From the NCBI GenBank assembly GCA_946613955.1, contig CAMOGC010000001.1, positions 1 to 64,000 of the forward strand: 64,000 nucleotides of DNA. The letters run 5' to 3'. The notes beneath the pieces were generated by a model. The model made no database searches, had not been told where the DNA came from, and saw only the letters and a program-made list of their open reading frames with translations. The number at the start of each line of letters is the position of its first letter. The first letter of the stretch is position 1. The position numbers were made by a program, and so were the translations under genes. The stretch is from an uncultured Clostridia bacterium. Lineage in GTDB: Bacteria > Bacillota_A > Clostridia > Christensenellales > Aristaeellaceae. Of the stretch, positions 19,509 through 27,975 are shown piece after piece.

Positions 19509-19752
19509 GGAAGGAAATTGTGATTTTTTGTCCCGGCTTGCCCTGTTGCGCCGGCGGAACCGGGTGTGTTTTTCCTATTATAGGCCCTTTGGAAAACCCC
19601 GGTCAAGGGAAAAGATACCGCAGGGCCGAAACAGGCGCATACAATCACACGGCACAAAGGGGCGGGCATGGCGCTTTCGGCCTGCCGGGAGACAATTGTT
19701 CAAACTGGTCGGATACAGCACAATAATCGACAAGAAAGAACAAACGGAGCCA
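19509..19752. other. Intergenic control region between divergent sugar genes
   Basis: This is the core of a 387-bp gene-free stretch between the phosphorylase and the transport binding-protein gene. It contains an 8-bp palindrome ACAATTGT at about 19692-19699 and several TTGTT-like segments, but no cre-like CcpA site and no clear repeat pair for the response regulator that I can defend. It is the most likely place for regulator binding. Confidence 0.5.
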
Positions 19753-19781
19753 TTGTTTCCCGCCGGACGGAGGAATAGAAT
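19753..19781 (+). promoter_or_regulatory. Promoter for the ABC sugar importer
   Basis: -35 TTGTTT (19753-19758) and -10 TAGAAT (19776-19781) with a 17-nt spacer, about 50 nt upstream of ATG 19833. The -35 is the same weak hexamer as in the divergent promoter, consistent with activator dependence. Confidence 0.6.
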
Positions 19782-19832
19782 ACGGGCAACGACATGGAAA
19801 ATGTCACAAAAACGAAAAGGAGTGGAAAAACG

Positions 19833-21098
19833 ATGAAGAAAATGGGAATCATGATCCTGGCACTGGTGCTGGCCATGACGATGCTGGGCGCGGCCGCGGC
19901 GGAGGGCGTCACCCTGAACGTGGTGACCTCCTACGGCGGCGACGACGGCAACCGGGCCAATTTCGAGGCCGCGGTGGCTTCCTACGAGGCGGCCACCGGC
20001 AACAAGGTCAACGACGGCTCCGCCACCTCCAACGAGGAATGGAAGGCCAAGGTACTGACGGACTTTGAAACCGGCGCCGAGCCTGACGTGCTGTTCTACT
20101 TCACCAACGCGGACGCCGAACCCTTCATCGGCAAGGGACAGGTGGTCTCCATCGCGGAAATCCGGGAAGCCTATCCGGACTACGCCGCCAACATGAAGGA
20201 TACGATGTTTGCCGTCGCGGCCGATGGGAAAAACTACGCCGTGCCCTCCTCCGGATTCTGGGAAAATATGTTTGTAAACAAAAAGGTGCTGGCGGACTGC
20301 GGCGTGGCCGTGCCCGGCCCGGACTACACCTGGGACCAGTTCCTGGCCGACTGCGCGAAAATCAAGGAGGCCGGATATACTCCCATCGCCTGCTCCCTGT
20401 TCGAGGTTCCTCATTACTGGTTCGAGTTCCTGGTCATGAACCATGGAACGCTGGAAAACCATCTCGATCTGCCGAAACTTGAAAACGGCGAACTGGTAAA
20501 GGACGCGACGGCCGAGAAATGGATCGCCGCCCTGGAAGACATGAAGACCCTGTATGAGCTGGGCTATTTCCCCGCCAACACCCTGACCGCCCAGGACGCC
20601 GAAACCGTCGAAATGTTCAACGCCGGCGAGGCCGCGTTCCTGATTGACGGTTCCTGGAAGGTGGGCTATTTCACCGGCAACGCCGAGAACCTGGAAGACT
20701 TCGCCATTGCCTTCGTGCCCGGCCGGGGCGACCGGAAGGCCAGCGAAGCCATCGGCGGCATCTCCATGGGCTATTTCATCACCCGGAAGGCCTGGGAGAA
20801 CGAAGCCACCCGGGACGCGGCGGTGAAGTTCGTTTCCCATCTGACCTCCGACGAAGTGCTGAGCACCTTCGTGACCACCGAGGTGACCGCCCTGAAGAAT
20901 GGCGCGAAGCCGGCGGGCCTCAACCCCCTGCAGCAGTCCGCGGCGGACACCAACGGCCAGGTGACCGGGATTGTGGGCGCGGTTCAGGATACCCTGACGG
21001 CGGAAGCCCGGGGAGACCTGTTCGCGAACATCCAGAACGTGGTGACCGGCAAGATCACCGCGGAGGAAGCGATCGTCTCCGCGCTGAAGCTGAACTGA
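19833..21098 (+). CDS. Carbohydrate ABC transporter solute-binding protein
   Basis: A 421-residue family 1 sugar-binding protein. The signal peptide (about 1-22) ends AAAAEG and has no lipobox. The start is set by AAAGGAG at 10 nt; an upstream ATG at 19794 has no ribosome site. The mature protein shows the usual family features (EWKAKVLTDF, EPDVLFYF, AAFLIDGSW, IGGISMGYFITRKAW). It precedes two permease genes and is separated from them by a strong hairpin with a T-run, which should let the binding protein be made in excess. The importer ATPase (MsmX-like) is not in the window, as is common for this class. It is paralogous to the binding protein at 12537. Confidence 0.9.
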   Translation: MKKMGIMILALVLAMTMLGAAAAEGVTLNVVTSYGGDDGNRANFEAAVASYEAATGNKVNDGSATSNEEWKAKVLTDFETGAEPDVLFYFTNADAEPFIGKGQVVSIAEIREAYPDYAANMKDTMFAVAADGKNYAVPSSGFWENMFVNKKVLADCGVAVPGPDYTWDQFLADCAKIKEAGYTPIACSLFEVPHYWFEFLVMNHGTLENHLDLPKLENGELVKDATAEKWIAALEDMKTLYELGYFPANTLTAQDAETVEMFNAGEAAFLIDGSWKVGYFTGNAENLEDFAIAFVPGRGDRKASEAIGGISMGYFITRKAWENEATRDAAVKFVSHLTSDEVLSTFVTTEVTALKNGAKPAGLNPLQQSAADTNGQVTGIVGAVQDTLTAEARGDLFANIQNVVTGKITAEEAIVSALKLN

Positions 21099-21139
21099 GG
21101 ATTCCCGCGCAACCGGATCCGCTATCCGGCCGAAAAACC

Positions 21140-21166
21140 GGGGCCGCCCTCGCGGCGGCCCCTTTT
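21140..21166 (+). terminator. Intra-operon terminator/attenuator
   Basis: GGGGCCGCC (21140-21148) pairs perfectly with GGCGGCCCC (21154-21162) around a 5-nt loop and is followed by TTTT. It lies between the binding-protein gene and the first permease, so partial read-through is expected. Confidence 0.85.
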
Positions 21167-21204
21167 CTGAAGCCTTCCCAGGCCCAAAAGAAAGAGAGGA
21201 TCCC

Positions 21205-22134
21205 ATGGATTCGACGATTTATAAACGGAAAGCGCCTTTGCTCGTGTTCCTGATTCCGGCTTTCGCCTTCCTGGGCGTCTTCCTGTTTTACCCCTTTCTG
21301 CAAAACGTCATCAACACGTTTCTGAAAATCGGAGGGCTGGGACGGGCGCCGGAGGGGCTGAACGATCCCTGGTATGAAAACTACGCGCGGATGATGACGG
21401 ATCCCTATCTGGGAACGGCGCTGAAAAATACGCTGCTGATGATGGGCGCCACCATCGTCTTCCAGGTGGGGATCGCCCTGGGGCTGGCGCTGCTGGTGGA
21501 TACCATTCCCCGGCGCGGAGCGGAGTTTTTCCGGACGGTCTATTTTTTCCCCATCGTGATTTCCGCCACGGCCCTGGGACTGATGTTTAATCTGATCTTC
21601 CTGTACAAGGGCGGCATGGTGAACCAGCTGCTGCTGGCGATGGGCCGGCTGGAAACGGAGACGAAGGCCAGCGGAAAGGTGCTGATTACCTGGCTGGACT
21701 GGAAAGATCAGAGCCGGTTCCTGTTCACGATGTTCCTGCCGGTGATGTGGCAGTATGTGGGGTTCTACTTCGTCATCCTGGTCACGGGGCTGAACAATAT
21801 CGATCAGGATCTGTATGAAGCCGCCGCGCTGGACGGGGCGGACGGCTGGAAAAGGACCCGCTACATTACCCTGCCGCTGCTGCGCAATGTGCTGTGCACC
21901 TGCCTGGTGCTGGCCATTACGGGAGCGCTGAAGGTTTTCGACCTGCCCTGGGTCATGTTCGGAGCGGGAATGCCCCAGAACCAGGGATGGCTGACGGGCA
22001 CCTATATGTATGACCAGACCTTCAACCGCATGAACGTGGACTACGGCTCCACCATCGCCGTGCTGATCGTGGTGCTGGGCGTCGTGATTTCCGGCATCTC
22101 CAACCGGATCTTCCGGCCCAGCGAGGATTATTGA
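21205..22134 (+). CDS. Carbohydrate ABC transporter permease (first)
   Basis: A 309-residue MalF/UgpA-type permease with about six membrane helices. The EAA loop that docks the ATPase reads EAAALDGADGWKRTRYITLPLL. An SD-like GAGAGG lies 5 nt before ATG. The first helix starts at about residue 12. It is 106 bp downstream of the binding-protein gene and 13 bp upstream of the second permease. Together these form the membrane part of the importer feeding the GH94 phosphorylase. Confidence 0.92.
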   Translation: MDSTIYKRKAPLLVFLIPAFAFLGVFLFYPFLQNVINTFLKIGGLGRAPEGLNDPWYENYARMMTDPYLGTALKNTLLMMGATIVFQVGIALGLALLVDTIPRRGAEFFRTVYFFPIVISATALGLMFNLIFLYKGGMVNQLLLAMGRLETETKASGKVLITWLDWKDQSRFLFTMFLPVMWQYVGFYFVILVTGLNNIDQDLYEAAALDGADGWKRTRYITLPLLRNVLCTCLVLAITGALKVFDLPWVMFGAGMPQNQGWLTGTYMYDQTFNRMNVDYGSTIAVLIVVLGVVISGISNRIFRPSEDY

Positions 22135-22147
22135 GGGAGGAAGCGCC

Positions 22148-23008
22148 ATGCGCCGAAAGCAAAAAAACAGCCCGCTCAGGGGCCTGACCTGGCTTGCGCT
22201 GAGCTTCTGGGCCCTGACGACCATTTATCCTTTTCTTTGGGTGCTGCTCAATTCCTTCCGGAAAAAGGGCCTGATCATCAGCGATTCTTTTTCCCTTCCC
22301 GTCGGCGCCGCATTCACCATGGAGAACTATCAGACGGCATGGCAGCGCTCCAGCTTCGCCAACGCCTATCTGAACAGCTTCCTGATTTCCGGAACGGTGA
22401 CCCTGGCCGTCGTCATCCTGGCGGGACTGGCCGCCTACGGTCTGACCCGGTACCGGTTCAGGGGAAAGGGCCTGATGAACAGCCTGATCCTGGCGGGGAT
22501 GATGTTTCCGGTGTTTTCCACCATTATTCCTGTTTTCCGGCTGGAGGTCATGATGGGCATCGCCGGGACGGGCAACCGGTGGCTGAGCCTGGTGGCGGTC
22601 ATTCTTCCCCAGATCGCGGGCAACCTTTGTTTCGCGATCATCATCCTGCGGGGGTTTATCCGCTCCGTGCCCGTGGATCTGGAGGAGAGCGCCTATCTGG
22701 AGGGATGCAGCGTTTATCAGATTTTCTTTCACATCATCGTTCCCGTCGCCAAATCCTCCTTCGCCACGGTGGCTATCTTCGCTTTCCTCTGGAGCTACAA
22801 CGATCTGTTTACCCAGTCCTTCTTCCTGCGCTATCCCCAGGAGCGGGCCATTACCGGGCTGCTGAATGAAATCAGCTCCCAGGCGGGGGTGAACTACGGG
22901 CTGATGGCGGCGGCGGTCGTGCTGGTGGTGATCCCGGTGCTGATCGTCTATATCTGCCTGCAGAAGAACATCATCAAGGGACTGACGGCCGGAGCCGTCA
23001 AGGGATAG
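22148..23008 (+). CDS. Carbohydrate ABC transporter permease (second)
   Basis: A 286-residue MalG/UgpE-type permease with six predicted helices and an EAA loop reading LEESAYLEGCSVYQIFFHII. It begins 13 bp after the first permease behind GAGGGAGG. It is the last gene of the importer operon. No terminator is visible after it, and the dapF promoter starts within 3 bp of its stop codon. Confidence 0.92.
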   Translation: MRRKQKNSPLRGLTWLALSFWALTTIYPFLWVLLNSFRKKGLIISDSFSLPVGAAFTMENYQTAWQRSSFANAYLNSFLISGTVTLAVVILAGLAAYGLTRYRFRGKGLMNSLILAGMMFPVFSTIIPVFRLEVMMGIAGTGNRWLSLVAVILPQIAGNLCFAIIILRGFIRSVPVDLEESAYLEGCSVYQIFFHIIVPVAKSSFATVAIFAFLWSYNDLFTQSFFLRYPQERAITGLLNEISSQAGVNYGLMAAAVVLVVIPVLIVYICLQKNIIKGLTAGAVKG

Positions 23009-23010
23009 AT

Positions 23011-23039
23011 TTGCACATTCTGGTCTGCTATGCTATGAT
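23011..23039 (+). promoter_or_regulatory. Promoter for dapF
   Basis: -35 TTGCAC (23011-23016), 17-nt spacer, -10 TATGAT (23034-23039), about 50 nt before the dapF start. Confidence 0.75.
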
Positions 23040-23088
23040 GATTCCCGGAACCCGTGCCGGAAGCCGGCGAAGGAAGGGAGGCACCCTT

Positions 23089-23931
23089 ATGCGTTTTACC
23101 AAGATGCAGGGGATCGGAAACGATTACGTCTATGTGGACGCCGGGAAGGAAAGCATCGCAGATCCCGGAGCCCTGGCCAGGAAAATCAGCGACCGGCATT
23201 TTGGCGTCGGCAGCGACGGCCTGGTGCTGATCCTGCCGGGGGAGGACGGCGCGGATTTTACCATGCGCATGTTCAACGCCGACGGAAGCGAAGCCGAAAT
23301 GTGCGGAAACGCCGCCCGATGCGTCGGGAAATATGTTTTTGAGCGGGGATTAACGGATCGGACCGTTTTCCTGCTGAAAACCGGCGGGGGCCTGCGGGAA
23401 ATCCGGCTGAATATCCGCGAGGGGAAGGCGGCCTCCGTCACGGTGGATATGGGGGCGCCCGAGCTGCGGCCGGACAGAATTCCGGTCATCGCCGAGGGCG
23501 ACCGGGTCGTCGGGCTTCCGATCGAAGCGGATGGAAAAACCTGGCGGGCCACCTGCCTGAGCACCGGGAATCCGCACTGCGTCCTGTTCCTTCCGGAGGT
23601 GGAGGGGCTGGATCTAACGAAGATCGGGCCGGAGATGGAGCATCATCCGCTGTTCCCCCGTCGGATCAACACGGAGTTTGTCCAGGTCATCAGCCGAACC
23701 CGCCTGCGGATGCGGGTGTGGGAGCGGGGAGCCGGGGAAACCATGGCCTGCGGGACCGGCGCCTGCGCAGTCCTGGCGGCGGCGGTGCTGAACGGGCTGA
23801 CGGAACGGGAAGCGGATATTACCCTCAACGGCGGCGAGCTGCATATCGCCTGGGACGAAAAAACCGGCCATCTGATGATGACCGGCCCCGCGGAATTCGT
23901 TTTCGAGGGAGAATGGCCCGAAGAAACCTGA
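23089..23931 (+). CDS. dapF: Diaminopimelate epimerase
   Basis: 280 residues, full length. The two catalytic cysteines are C72 (EAEMCGNAARC) and C221 (GETMACGTGAC), the hallmark pair of the family. The enzyme converts LL- to meso-diaminopimelate for lysine and peptidoglycan synthesis in the cytoplasm. The start at 23089 is set by GGAGG at 7 nt; an upstream in-frame extension to 23011 overlaps the promoter and is rejected. It is monocistronic, between its own promoter and a strong terminator. Confidence 0.96.
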   Translation: MRFTKMQGIGNDYVYVDAGKESIADPGALARKISDRHFGVGSDGLVLILPGEDGADFTMRMFNADGSEAEMCGNAARCVGKYVFERGLTDRTVFLLKTGGGLREIRLNIREGKAASVTVDMGAPELRPDRIPVIAEGDRVVGLPIEADGKTWRATCLSTGNPHCVLFLPEVEGLDLTKIGPEMEHHPLFPRRINTEFVQVISRTRLRMRVWERGAGETMACGTGACAVLAAAVLNGLTEREADITLNGGELHIAWDEKTGHLMMTGPAEFVFEGEWPEET

Positions 23932-23940
23932 GAAGCTTTT

Positions 23941-23964
23941 CCGGCGCGGAGCGCCGGTTTTTTT
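23941..23964 (+). terminator. Terminator of dapF
   Basis: CCGGCGC / GCGCCGG stem (23941-23947, 23951-23957) with a GGA loop, followed by seven T. The T-run touches the stop codon of the convergent gene at 23963. Confidence 0.9.
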
Positions 23965-25336
23965 ATTGCAGGATCATGCCCAGAATGCCTGAATCGGTCA
24001 GATCATCCAGCAGCGCCTGGCAGGCGGAAGTGGGGATTCCCACCAGGAAACGGAAGGCCCCCTTCATGATGGAGGGCATGACCCGGGGCAGGAATTCGGC
24101 CAGTGTGACATCGTTGACCCGGAGAATGTCCACCGCCGAATCGTATTCCTCCTTCGGGGGCGGAGACAGAAGGGTGTCCGCAGGAGGCTCGAGAAAGCCC
24201 TCGGCCGTGATCATGGCGGGCCCTGGCTCGCCCCCGGAAGAGGGCTTCCGGATTTCCAGGGAGAATCGGCCGTCCCTCTCCGCGTTCAGGAAGGCGGAAA
24301 AGCCGACATTGGGAAAGAGGCCGCCCGTCAGGGAGACGTTGACCAGGGAGCTTCCCTCATGCGGCCAGGAAACCGGCAGGGAGGCGGCACTGGCGTGGAG
24401 CGAGAGCAAATCCTGATCCGCCCCGTCTACCCGGGTCAGTCCAATCTTCAGCTGGCCGGACTGGGACGGACCGGAGCGGACGCGGGAAAAGGAGAAGAAG
24501 GGGAGAATGCCCTGGTCCATCCGGGGCAGGGACACCTCGTAGCTTTCCCGGTTTTCGGAGGAGGTACGGGTATAGAAGGTCCCCGCCGCCGCGGAACTCC
24601 AGGTTTCCAGATCCGGCCGGCGGACAACGGTAATGTCCCCGCCGGCGGCGATTTTGGCCCTGATGTATTCCGGGATTTCATGGAAAACGGCCTGAATGGT
24701 TTCGTCATAGCCGGTGTCCAGCCCCAGAGAATTGATGAAAACCTGGAGGTTCGGGTTGTTGTTCAGATGCCAGTTCCAGTCCTTGGCCAGCACGTCCACC
24801 TGATCGCTGGTAATTCGGCCCTCGCTTTCGATCGAGGACTGGGCCGTCCGCCAGGCGTATTGCAGGCGGCGGAAGCTGTATTTCCAGGAATGGGGAAGAA
24901 AAAGCGCGGGATACTGGAGAGGGACGCCCAGGTGCTCATAGGTTTTGGCGCCGAATTCCAGGAGGGAATCGTTGGACAGCAGCAGCGGGACGCCGCCCAG
25001 CAGGGGGGAGGTTACCAGCATCTTATCCTGCTTCCCCTCCAGCAGGAAGTCCATGGGCTGCGCGTCCCTGTCCCGGGGGACGAAGGAGAGCTTCAGGCTG
25101 AAATATTCCTCCGCCGGGGCGTAGGTCCAGGAACCGCGGAAGATGAGGGCGTCCAGCAGCGCTCCGTATCCCTCCAGCCGCTCCCGGAGGGCCGGGGAAA
25201 AGGCGTCCGGATGAATCTTCAGGGTAAACTCGAAGGCGCTGGTCCGCGCGGCGAAGGGAGCATCTTCCTCTCCAAGCCCGGACAGGGGCGAAAGCAGCAG
25301 GCACAGGGCGGCCAGCCACGCGAACAGCTTTTTCAT
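23963..25336 (-). CDS. Exported protein of unknown function
   Basis: 457 residues with a signal peptide (about 1-22, LSGLGEED) and no other membrane segment. I recognise no family. The mature part starts with a beta-rich stretch (EFTLKIHPDAFSPALRERL) and contains repeated short strands, like YcdB/DUF-type exported proteins, but the similarity is too vague to name. The start has GAAGGAGG. It lies 87 bp downstream of the CHAP gene on the same strand and may share its transcript. A hairpin without a T-run lies in that gap. Confidence 0.7.
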   Translation of the reverse strand: MKKLFAWLAALCLLLSPLSGLGEEDAPFAARTSAFEFTLKIHPDAFSPALRERLEGYGALLDALIFRGSWTYAPAEEYFSLKLSFVPRDRDAQPMDFLLEGKQDKMLVTSPLLGGVPLLLSNDSLLEFGAKTYEHLGVPLQYPALFLPHSWKYSFRRLQYAWRTAQSSIESEGRITSDQVDVLAKDWNWHLNNNPNLQVFINSLGLDTGYDETIQAVFHEIPEYIRAKIAAGGDITVVRRPDLETWSSAAAGTFYTRTSSENRESYEVSLPRMDQGILPFFSFSRVRSGPSQSGQLKIGLTRVDGADQDLLSLHASAASLPVSWPHEGSSLVNVSLTGGLFPNVGFSAFLNAERDGRFSLEIRKPSSGGEPGPAMITAEGFLEPPADTLLSPPPKEEYDSAVDILRVNDVTLAEFLPRVMPSIMKGAFRFLVGIPTSACQALLDDLTDSGILGMILQ

Positions 25337-25423
25337 GGCGCTTTTCCTCCTTCGCGCGGCCGGCCGCCGCGCGTCTTTCAGGCGGGCCGCCGGTTTTTCG
25401 GCGGCAAAGCCCGCTTTTCCTCG

Positions 25424-26320
25424 TCAGTCGTCTTCATCCACGACGGTCCAGGTGGCCGGATCCCGATCGATCTTCAGGTCCACCTCGTCGCTCAGGAGAA
25501 GCTGGGTTTCCATATTGGCCACTCCGTTGGCCCGGAGACCGTGGGCCGACTGGAAGGCGCGAACCGCCTCCACGGTCGCGTTTCCGTAATTGCCGGAAAC
25601 ATGTTTCGGATCCAGAAGCCCCAGATAGGACAGTTTGTCCTGAAGAGCGCGGACCTTGACGCCGTTGTTGCCGAAGCGCATCGTAATATCCGCCAGATCG
25701 TGCACCGTTCCGTATCCGAGAATCTGGGTATTGGACAGATCATAGACGTTCCGGGCGACGCCCACGGGATTGTTCCCTTCGATGACATGAATGGCAACCC
25801 GGCCGGCGTCATCCCGGGAGCAGTATTCCACCAGCGCCACATGATCCGTATCGGAGCCGCTGGTCCAGGTAAAGAAAATATAGTCCCCGGGCTGGGGAAT
25901 GTAGTCCCCGGTCCGCACATATTCCCGGCGGCCCTTCAGCCACTCATAGCCCCAGCCGTCCACCTCGCCCTTGCGGACGATAAAACGCCCCTCCCGGATA
26001 AACCAGGCGCGCCCTGTGTTCTGGCCGGAATAGCGGGGGAAGACCGTCCCCAGCAGGTTCATGTCGTAGCGCTGGTCCACCTGGTCCACGCACCAGCAGA
26101 GAAACTCGGCGCACCACTGGCAATAGGGATCGCCGGCCCATTCGCCATACTTGCTGCGCCCGTGCTCCCCTTCCCGATATCCCACCTCGCCGGAGGCCAC
26201 CTCCAGCAGCCAGGTTACATAGTCCGGCACCGGGACGGCGGGGGCGATCTTTTCCTCCCCGCGGGCGGAAAAAAGCGGCAGCATCAGCAGACAAAGCAAC
26301 CATAGCGACAGACGTTTCAT
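25424..26320 (-). CDS. Exported CHAP-domain protein with peptidoglycan-binding domain
   Basis: 298 residues: signal peptide (about 1-22, SARGEE), a CHAP-like cysteine amidase/endopeptidase domain (about 30-205) and a PG_binding_1 domain (about 210-285, VRALQDKLSYLGLL to AVRAFQSAHGLRANG). The candidate nucleophile is in YCQWCAEFLCWC and the candidate histidine in DTDHVALVEY. The extra cysteines near the nucleophile are notable. The expected role is cleavage of peptidoglycan stem peptides or cross-links during growth. A good promoter lies directly upstream. Confidence 0.85.
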   Translation of the reverse strand: MKRLSLWLLCLLMLPLFSARGEEKIAPAVPVPDYVTWLLEVASGEVGYREGEHGRSKYGEWAGDPYCQWCAEFLCWCVDQVDQRYDMNLLGTVFPRYSGQNTGRAWFIREGRFIVRKGEVDGWGYEWLKGRREYVRTGDYIPQPGDYIFFTWTSGSDTDHVALVEYCSRDDAGRVAIHVIEGNNPVGVARNVYDLSNTQILGYGTVHDLADITMRFGNNGVKVRALQDKLSYLGLLDPKHVSGNYGNATVEAVRAFQSAHGLRANGVANMETQLLLSDEVDLKIDRDPATWTVVDEDD

Positions 26321-26359
26321 GCGGCGGCCCCCTTTCCGGAACGATGCTTTTCAAGGGTT

Positions 26360-26388
26360 ATTATAGCAAAGTTCCCCCCTGAAGACAA
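26360..26388 (-). promoter_or_regulatory. Promoter for the CHAP gene
   Basis: Minus-strand -35 TTGTCT (26383-26388), 17-nt spacer, -10 TATAAT (26360-26365), about 40 nt before ATG 26320. Confidence 0.75.
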
Positions 26389-26393
26389 CCTTG

Positions 26394-27266
26394 TCAGACG
26401 CTTTCCGGAAGGATCAGGCTTTCCATCCGGGTATGGCAGAGGTAGGTGTTGCGCCACAGGGGCGCAAGGGCGGAAAAAGCCGCGCGGGCCTTGGCGGGGG
26501 TCTGGAAGACACCGAAGACGGCGCTGCCGCTGCCCGTCATCAGGGCGGCTCCCGCGCCGGCGTCCCGCAGGCGGGCGATGGCCTTCCCGATTTCAGGCCG
26601 CATGCGGACGGAAACCGGCTGGAGCACATTGCCAAGCGCCTTACGAAGCGGGATCATGTCTCCGGTTTCCAGCGCGGAAAGCACCCGCTCCGTATCCGGG
26701 CGGGGCTGATCCCCTTCCGCATGCCAGGCCTGGAAGACGTCCCGGGTGGAAAGCCCCCGGCAGGGCTGGACGATGACCAGCGGATACAGCCGGCCGCAGG
26801 GATGGTTTTCCATCCGCTCCCCAATGCCCCGGGTGCGCGTCAGTCCGCCCCGGAGGCAGAAGGGAACATCCGCCCCGAGGGAGAGACCCAGCTTTTCAAG
26901 ATCGGGGAGGGACAGGCCGGTTTGCCAGAGCCGGTTCAGCCCCAGGAGCACCGCCGCCGCGTCCGCGCTGCCGCCGCCCATACCGGCGCCGACCGGGATG
27001 CGCTTATGGACGGAAATCGCCGCGCCTCCGGAGTACCCCGTCGCATCCTTCAGCAGCCGCGCCGCCCGGAAGGCGAGATGCTTTTCATCCGCCTTCAGCA
27101 GCGGACGCCCGGAGGTGCTCAGGGACAGGGATCCGGCCTTCTCCAGCCGCACCGTATCGGCCAGGGAGACGGGCTGCATCACCATATCCATCAGATGATA
27201 CCCATCCTCCCGGAGCCCCGTGATATCCAGGGACCAGTTGATTTTTCCGCAGGCTTCCACAATCAT
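26394..27266 (-). CDS. ispE: 4-diphosphocytidyl-2-C-methyl-D-erythritol kinase
   Basis: 290 residues, GHMP kinase family. The ATP-binding glycine motif is PVGAGMGGGSADAAAV, the N-terminal signature is CGKINWSLDI, and the C-terminal GHMP motif is MTGSGSAVFGVF. It phosphorylates CDP-methylerythritol in the non-mevalonate isoprenoid pathway. ATG 27266 is preferred because GGAGGA sits 6 nt upstream, whereas ATG 27272 directly abuts that site. It is divergent from the DUF1934 gene. Confidence 0.95.
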   Translation of the reverse strand: MIVEACGKINWSLDITGLREDGYHLMDMVMQPVSLADTVRLEKAGSLSLSTSGRPLLKADEKHLAFRAARLLKDATGYSGGAAISVHKRIPVGAGMGGGSADAAAVLLGLNRLWQTGLSLPDLEKLGLSLGADVPFCLRGGLTRTRGIGERMENHPCGRLYPLVIVQPCRGLSTRDVFQAWHAEGDQPRPDTERVLSALETGDMIPLRKALGNVLQPVSVRMRPEIGKAIARLRDAGAGAALMTGSGSAVFGVFQTPAKARAAFSALAPLWRNTYLCHTRMESLILPESV

Positions 27267-27347
27267 ATCCATTCCTCCACGCGCAGGGCGCCGGCGGGTT
27301 TTCAAAAGGCGGCGCACGGCCGGAAATCCGTCGGCTTCGCGGGCTCA

Positions 27348-27376
27348 ATCATATCCAAAGTCGCTAAAAGATGCAA
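27348..27376 (-). promoter_or_regulatory. Promoter for ispE
   Basis: Minus-strand -35 TTGCAT (27371-27376), 17-nt spacer, -10 TATGAT (27348-27353). Confidence 0.75.
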
Positions 27377-27383
27377 GGAAATC

Positions 27384-27412
27384 TTGCAAACCGGGGAAGA
27401 AGAGTATAGACT
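27384..27412 (+). promoter_or_regulatory. Probable promoter for the DUF1934 gene
   Basis: -35 TTGCAA (27384-27389) with -10 TAGACT at 17 nt (27407-27412). Overlapping alternatives TATAGA and TACAAT make the exact -10 uncertain. It is divergent from the ispE promoter. Confidence 0.45.
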
Positions 27413-27448
27413 ATACAATGGAGGGAATCCTCCCGAAGGAGCGATGAC

Positions 27449-27901
27449 ATGAAGAAGAAAGAAATCCCGGTGCTGATCGATCTGGCGGCCATCGCCAGCT
27501 ATGAAGGCATTCAGGACGACCCGATTCAGATGATGACGACCGGAACGCTGAGCCACCCGGAAGAGGATCTGTATCTGCTGCATTATCGCGAGAGCCAGCC
27601 GGATGAGGAAACCGGCGCCCTCCAGGAATTCGACGTGCAGCTGATTCTGAAGCGGGACCAGGTGACCATGAACCGGTCCGGCGTTTTTTCCAATACCATG
27701 ATGTTCCGGAAAAACCACCGCTATGAAGGGGCGTATCATACGCCATACGGCGATCTGAGCCTGGCGATGCTGCCCCGGGAGGTCCGCTGCGAGCTGGGGG
27801 AGGAAGCGGGCCGGGTGCATCTGAAATATGAGCTGAGCATGCAGGGAAACTATGCCTCCAGCAATGAGCTGCGTCTCGAATACCGGATCCGGGAAAACTG
27901 A
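27449..27901 (+). CDS. DUF1934 (YwiB-like) protein
   Basis: 150 residues matching the DUF1934 family, small calycin-like beta-barrel proteins common in Bacillota with no established function. Visible family features are the N-terminal segment ending TTGTLS, the central MNRSGVFSNTMMF and the C-terminal LKYELSMQGNYASSNEL. ATG has GAAGGAG at 7 nt. There is no signal peptide or membrane segment, so it is cytoplasmic. It is a single gene with its own promoter. Confidence 0.85.
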   Translation: MKKKEIPVLIDLAAIASYEGIQDDPIQMMTTGTLSHPEEDLYLLHYRESQPDEETGALQEFDVQLILKRDQVTMNRSGVFSNTMMFRKNHRYEGAYHTPYGDLSLAMLPREVRCELGEEAGRVHLKYELSMQGNYASSNELRLEYRIREN

Positions 27902-27921
27902 AAACCGGATTCCGCCGCGGC

Positions 27922-27949
27922 TGGACAGGAATCTTTTTTTCGGTATAAT
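27922..27949 (+). promoter_or_regulatory. Promoter for the GT4 gene
   Basis: -35 TGGACA (27922-27927), 16-nt spacer, -10 TATAAT (27944-27949), close to the GT4 start at 27976. Confidence 0.7.
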
Positions 27950-27975
27950 GAGATAATATCAACAGGGAGGCTTTT

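Noticed and set aside
19446..19832. A CcpA cre site in the sugar locus control region
   Set aside because: No segment matches the cre consensus acceptably; only a short ACAATTGT palindrome is present.
19578..21206. A 542-codon minus-strand open frame
   Set aside because: It is antisense to the transport solute-binding protein, which has a signal peptide, ribosome site and clear homology to its paralogue.
25337..25423. A GC-rich hairpin between the CHAP gene and the unknown exported protein, considered as a terminator
   Set aside because: No T-run follows on the minus strand, so it is unlikely to stop transcription between the two genes.
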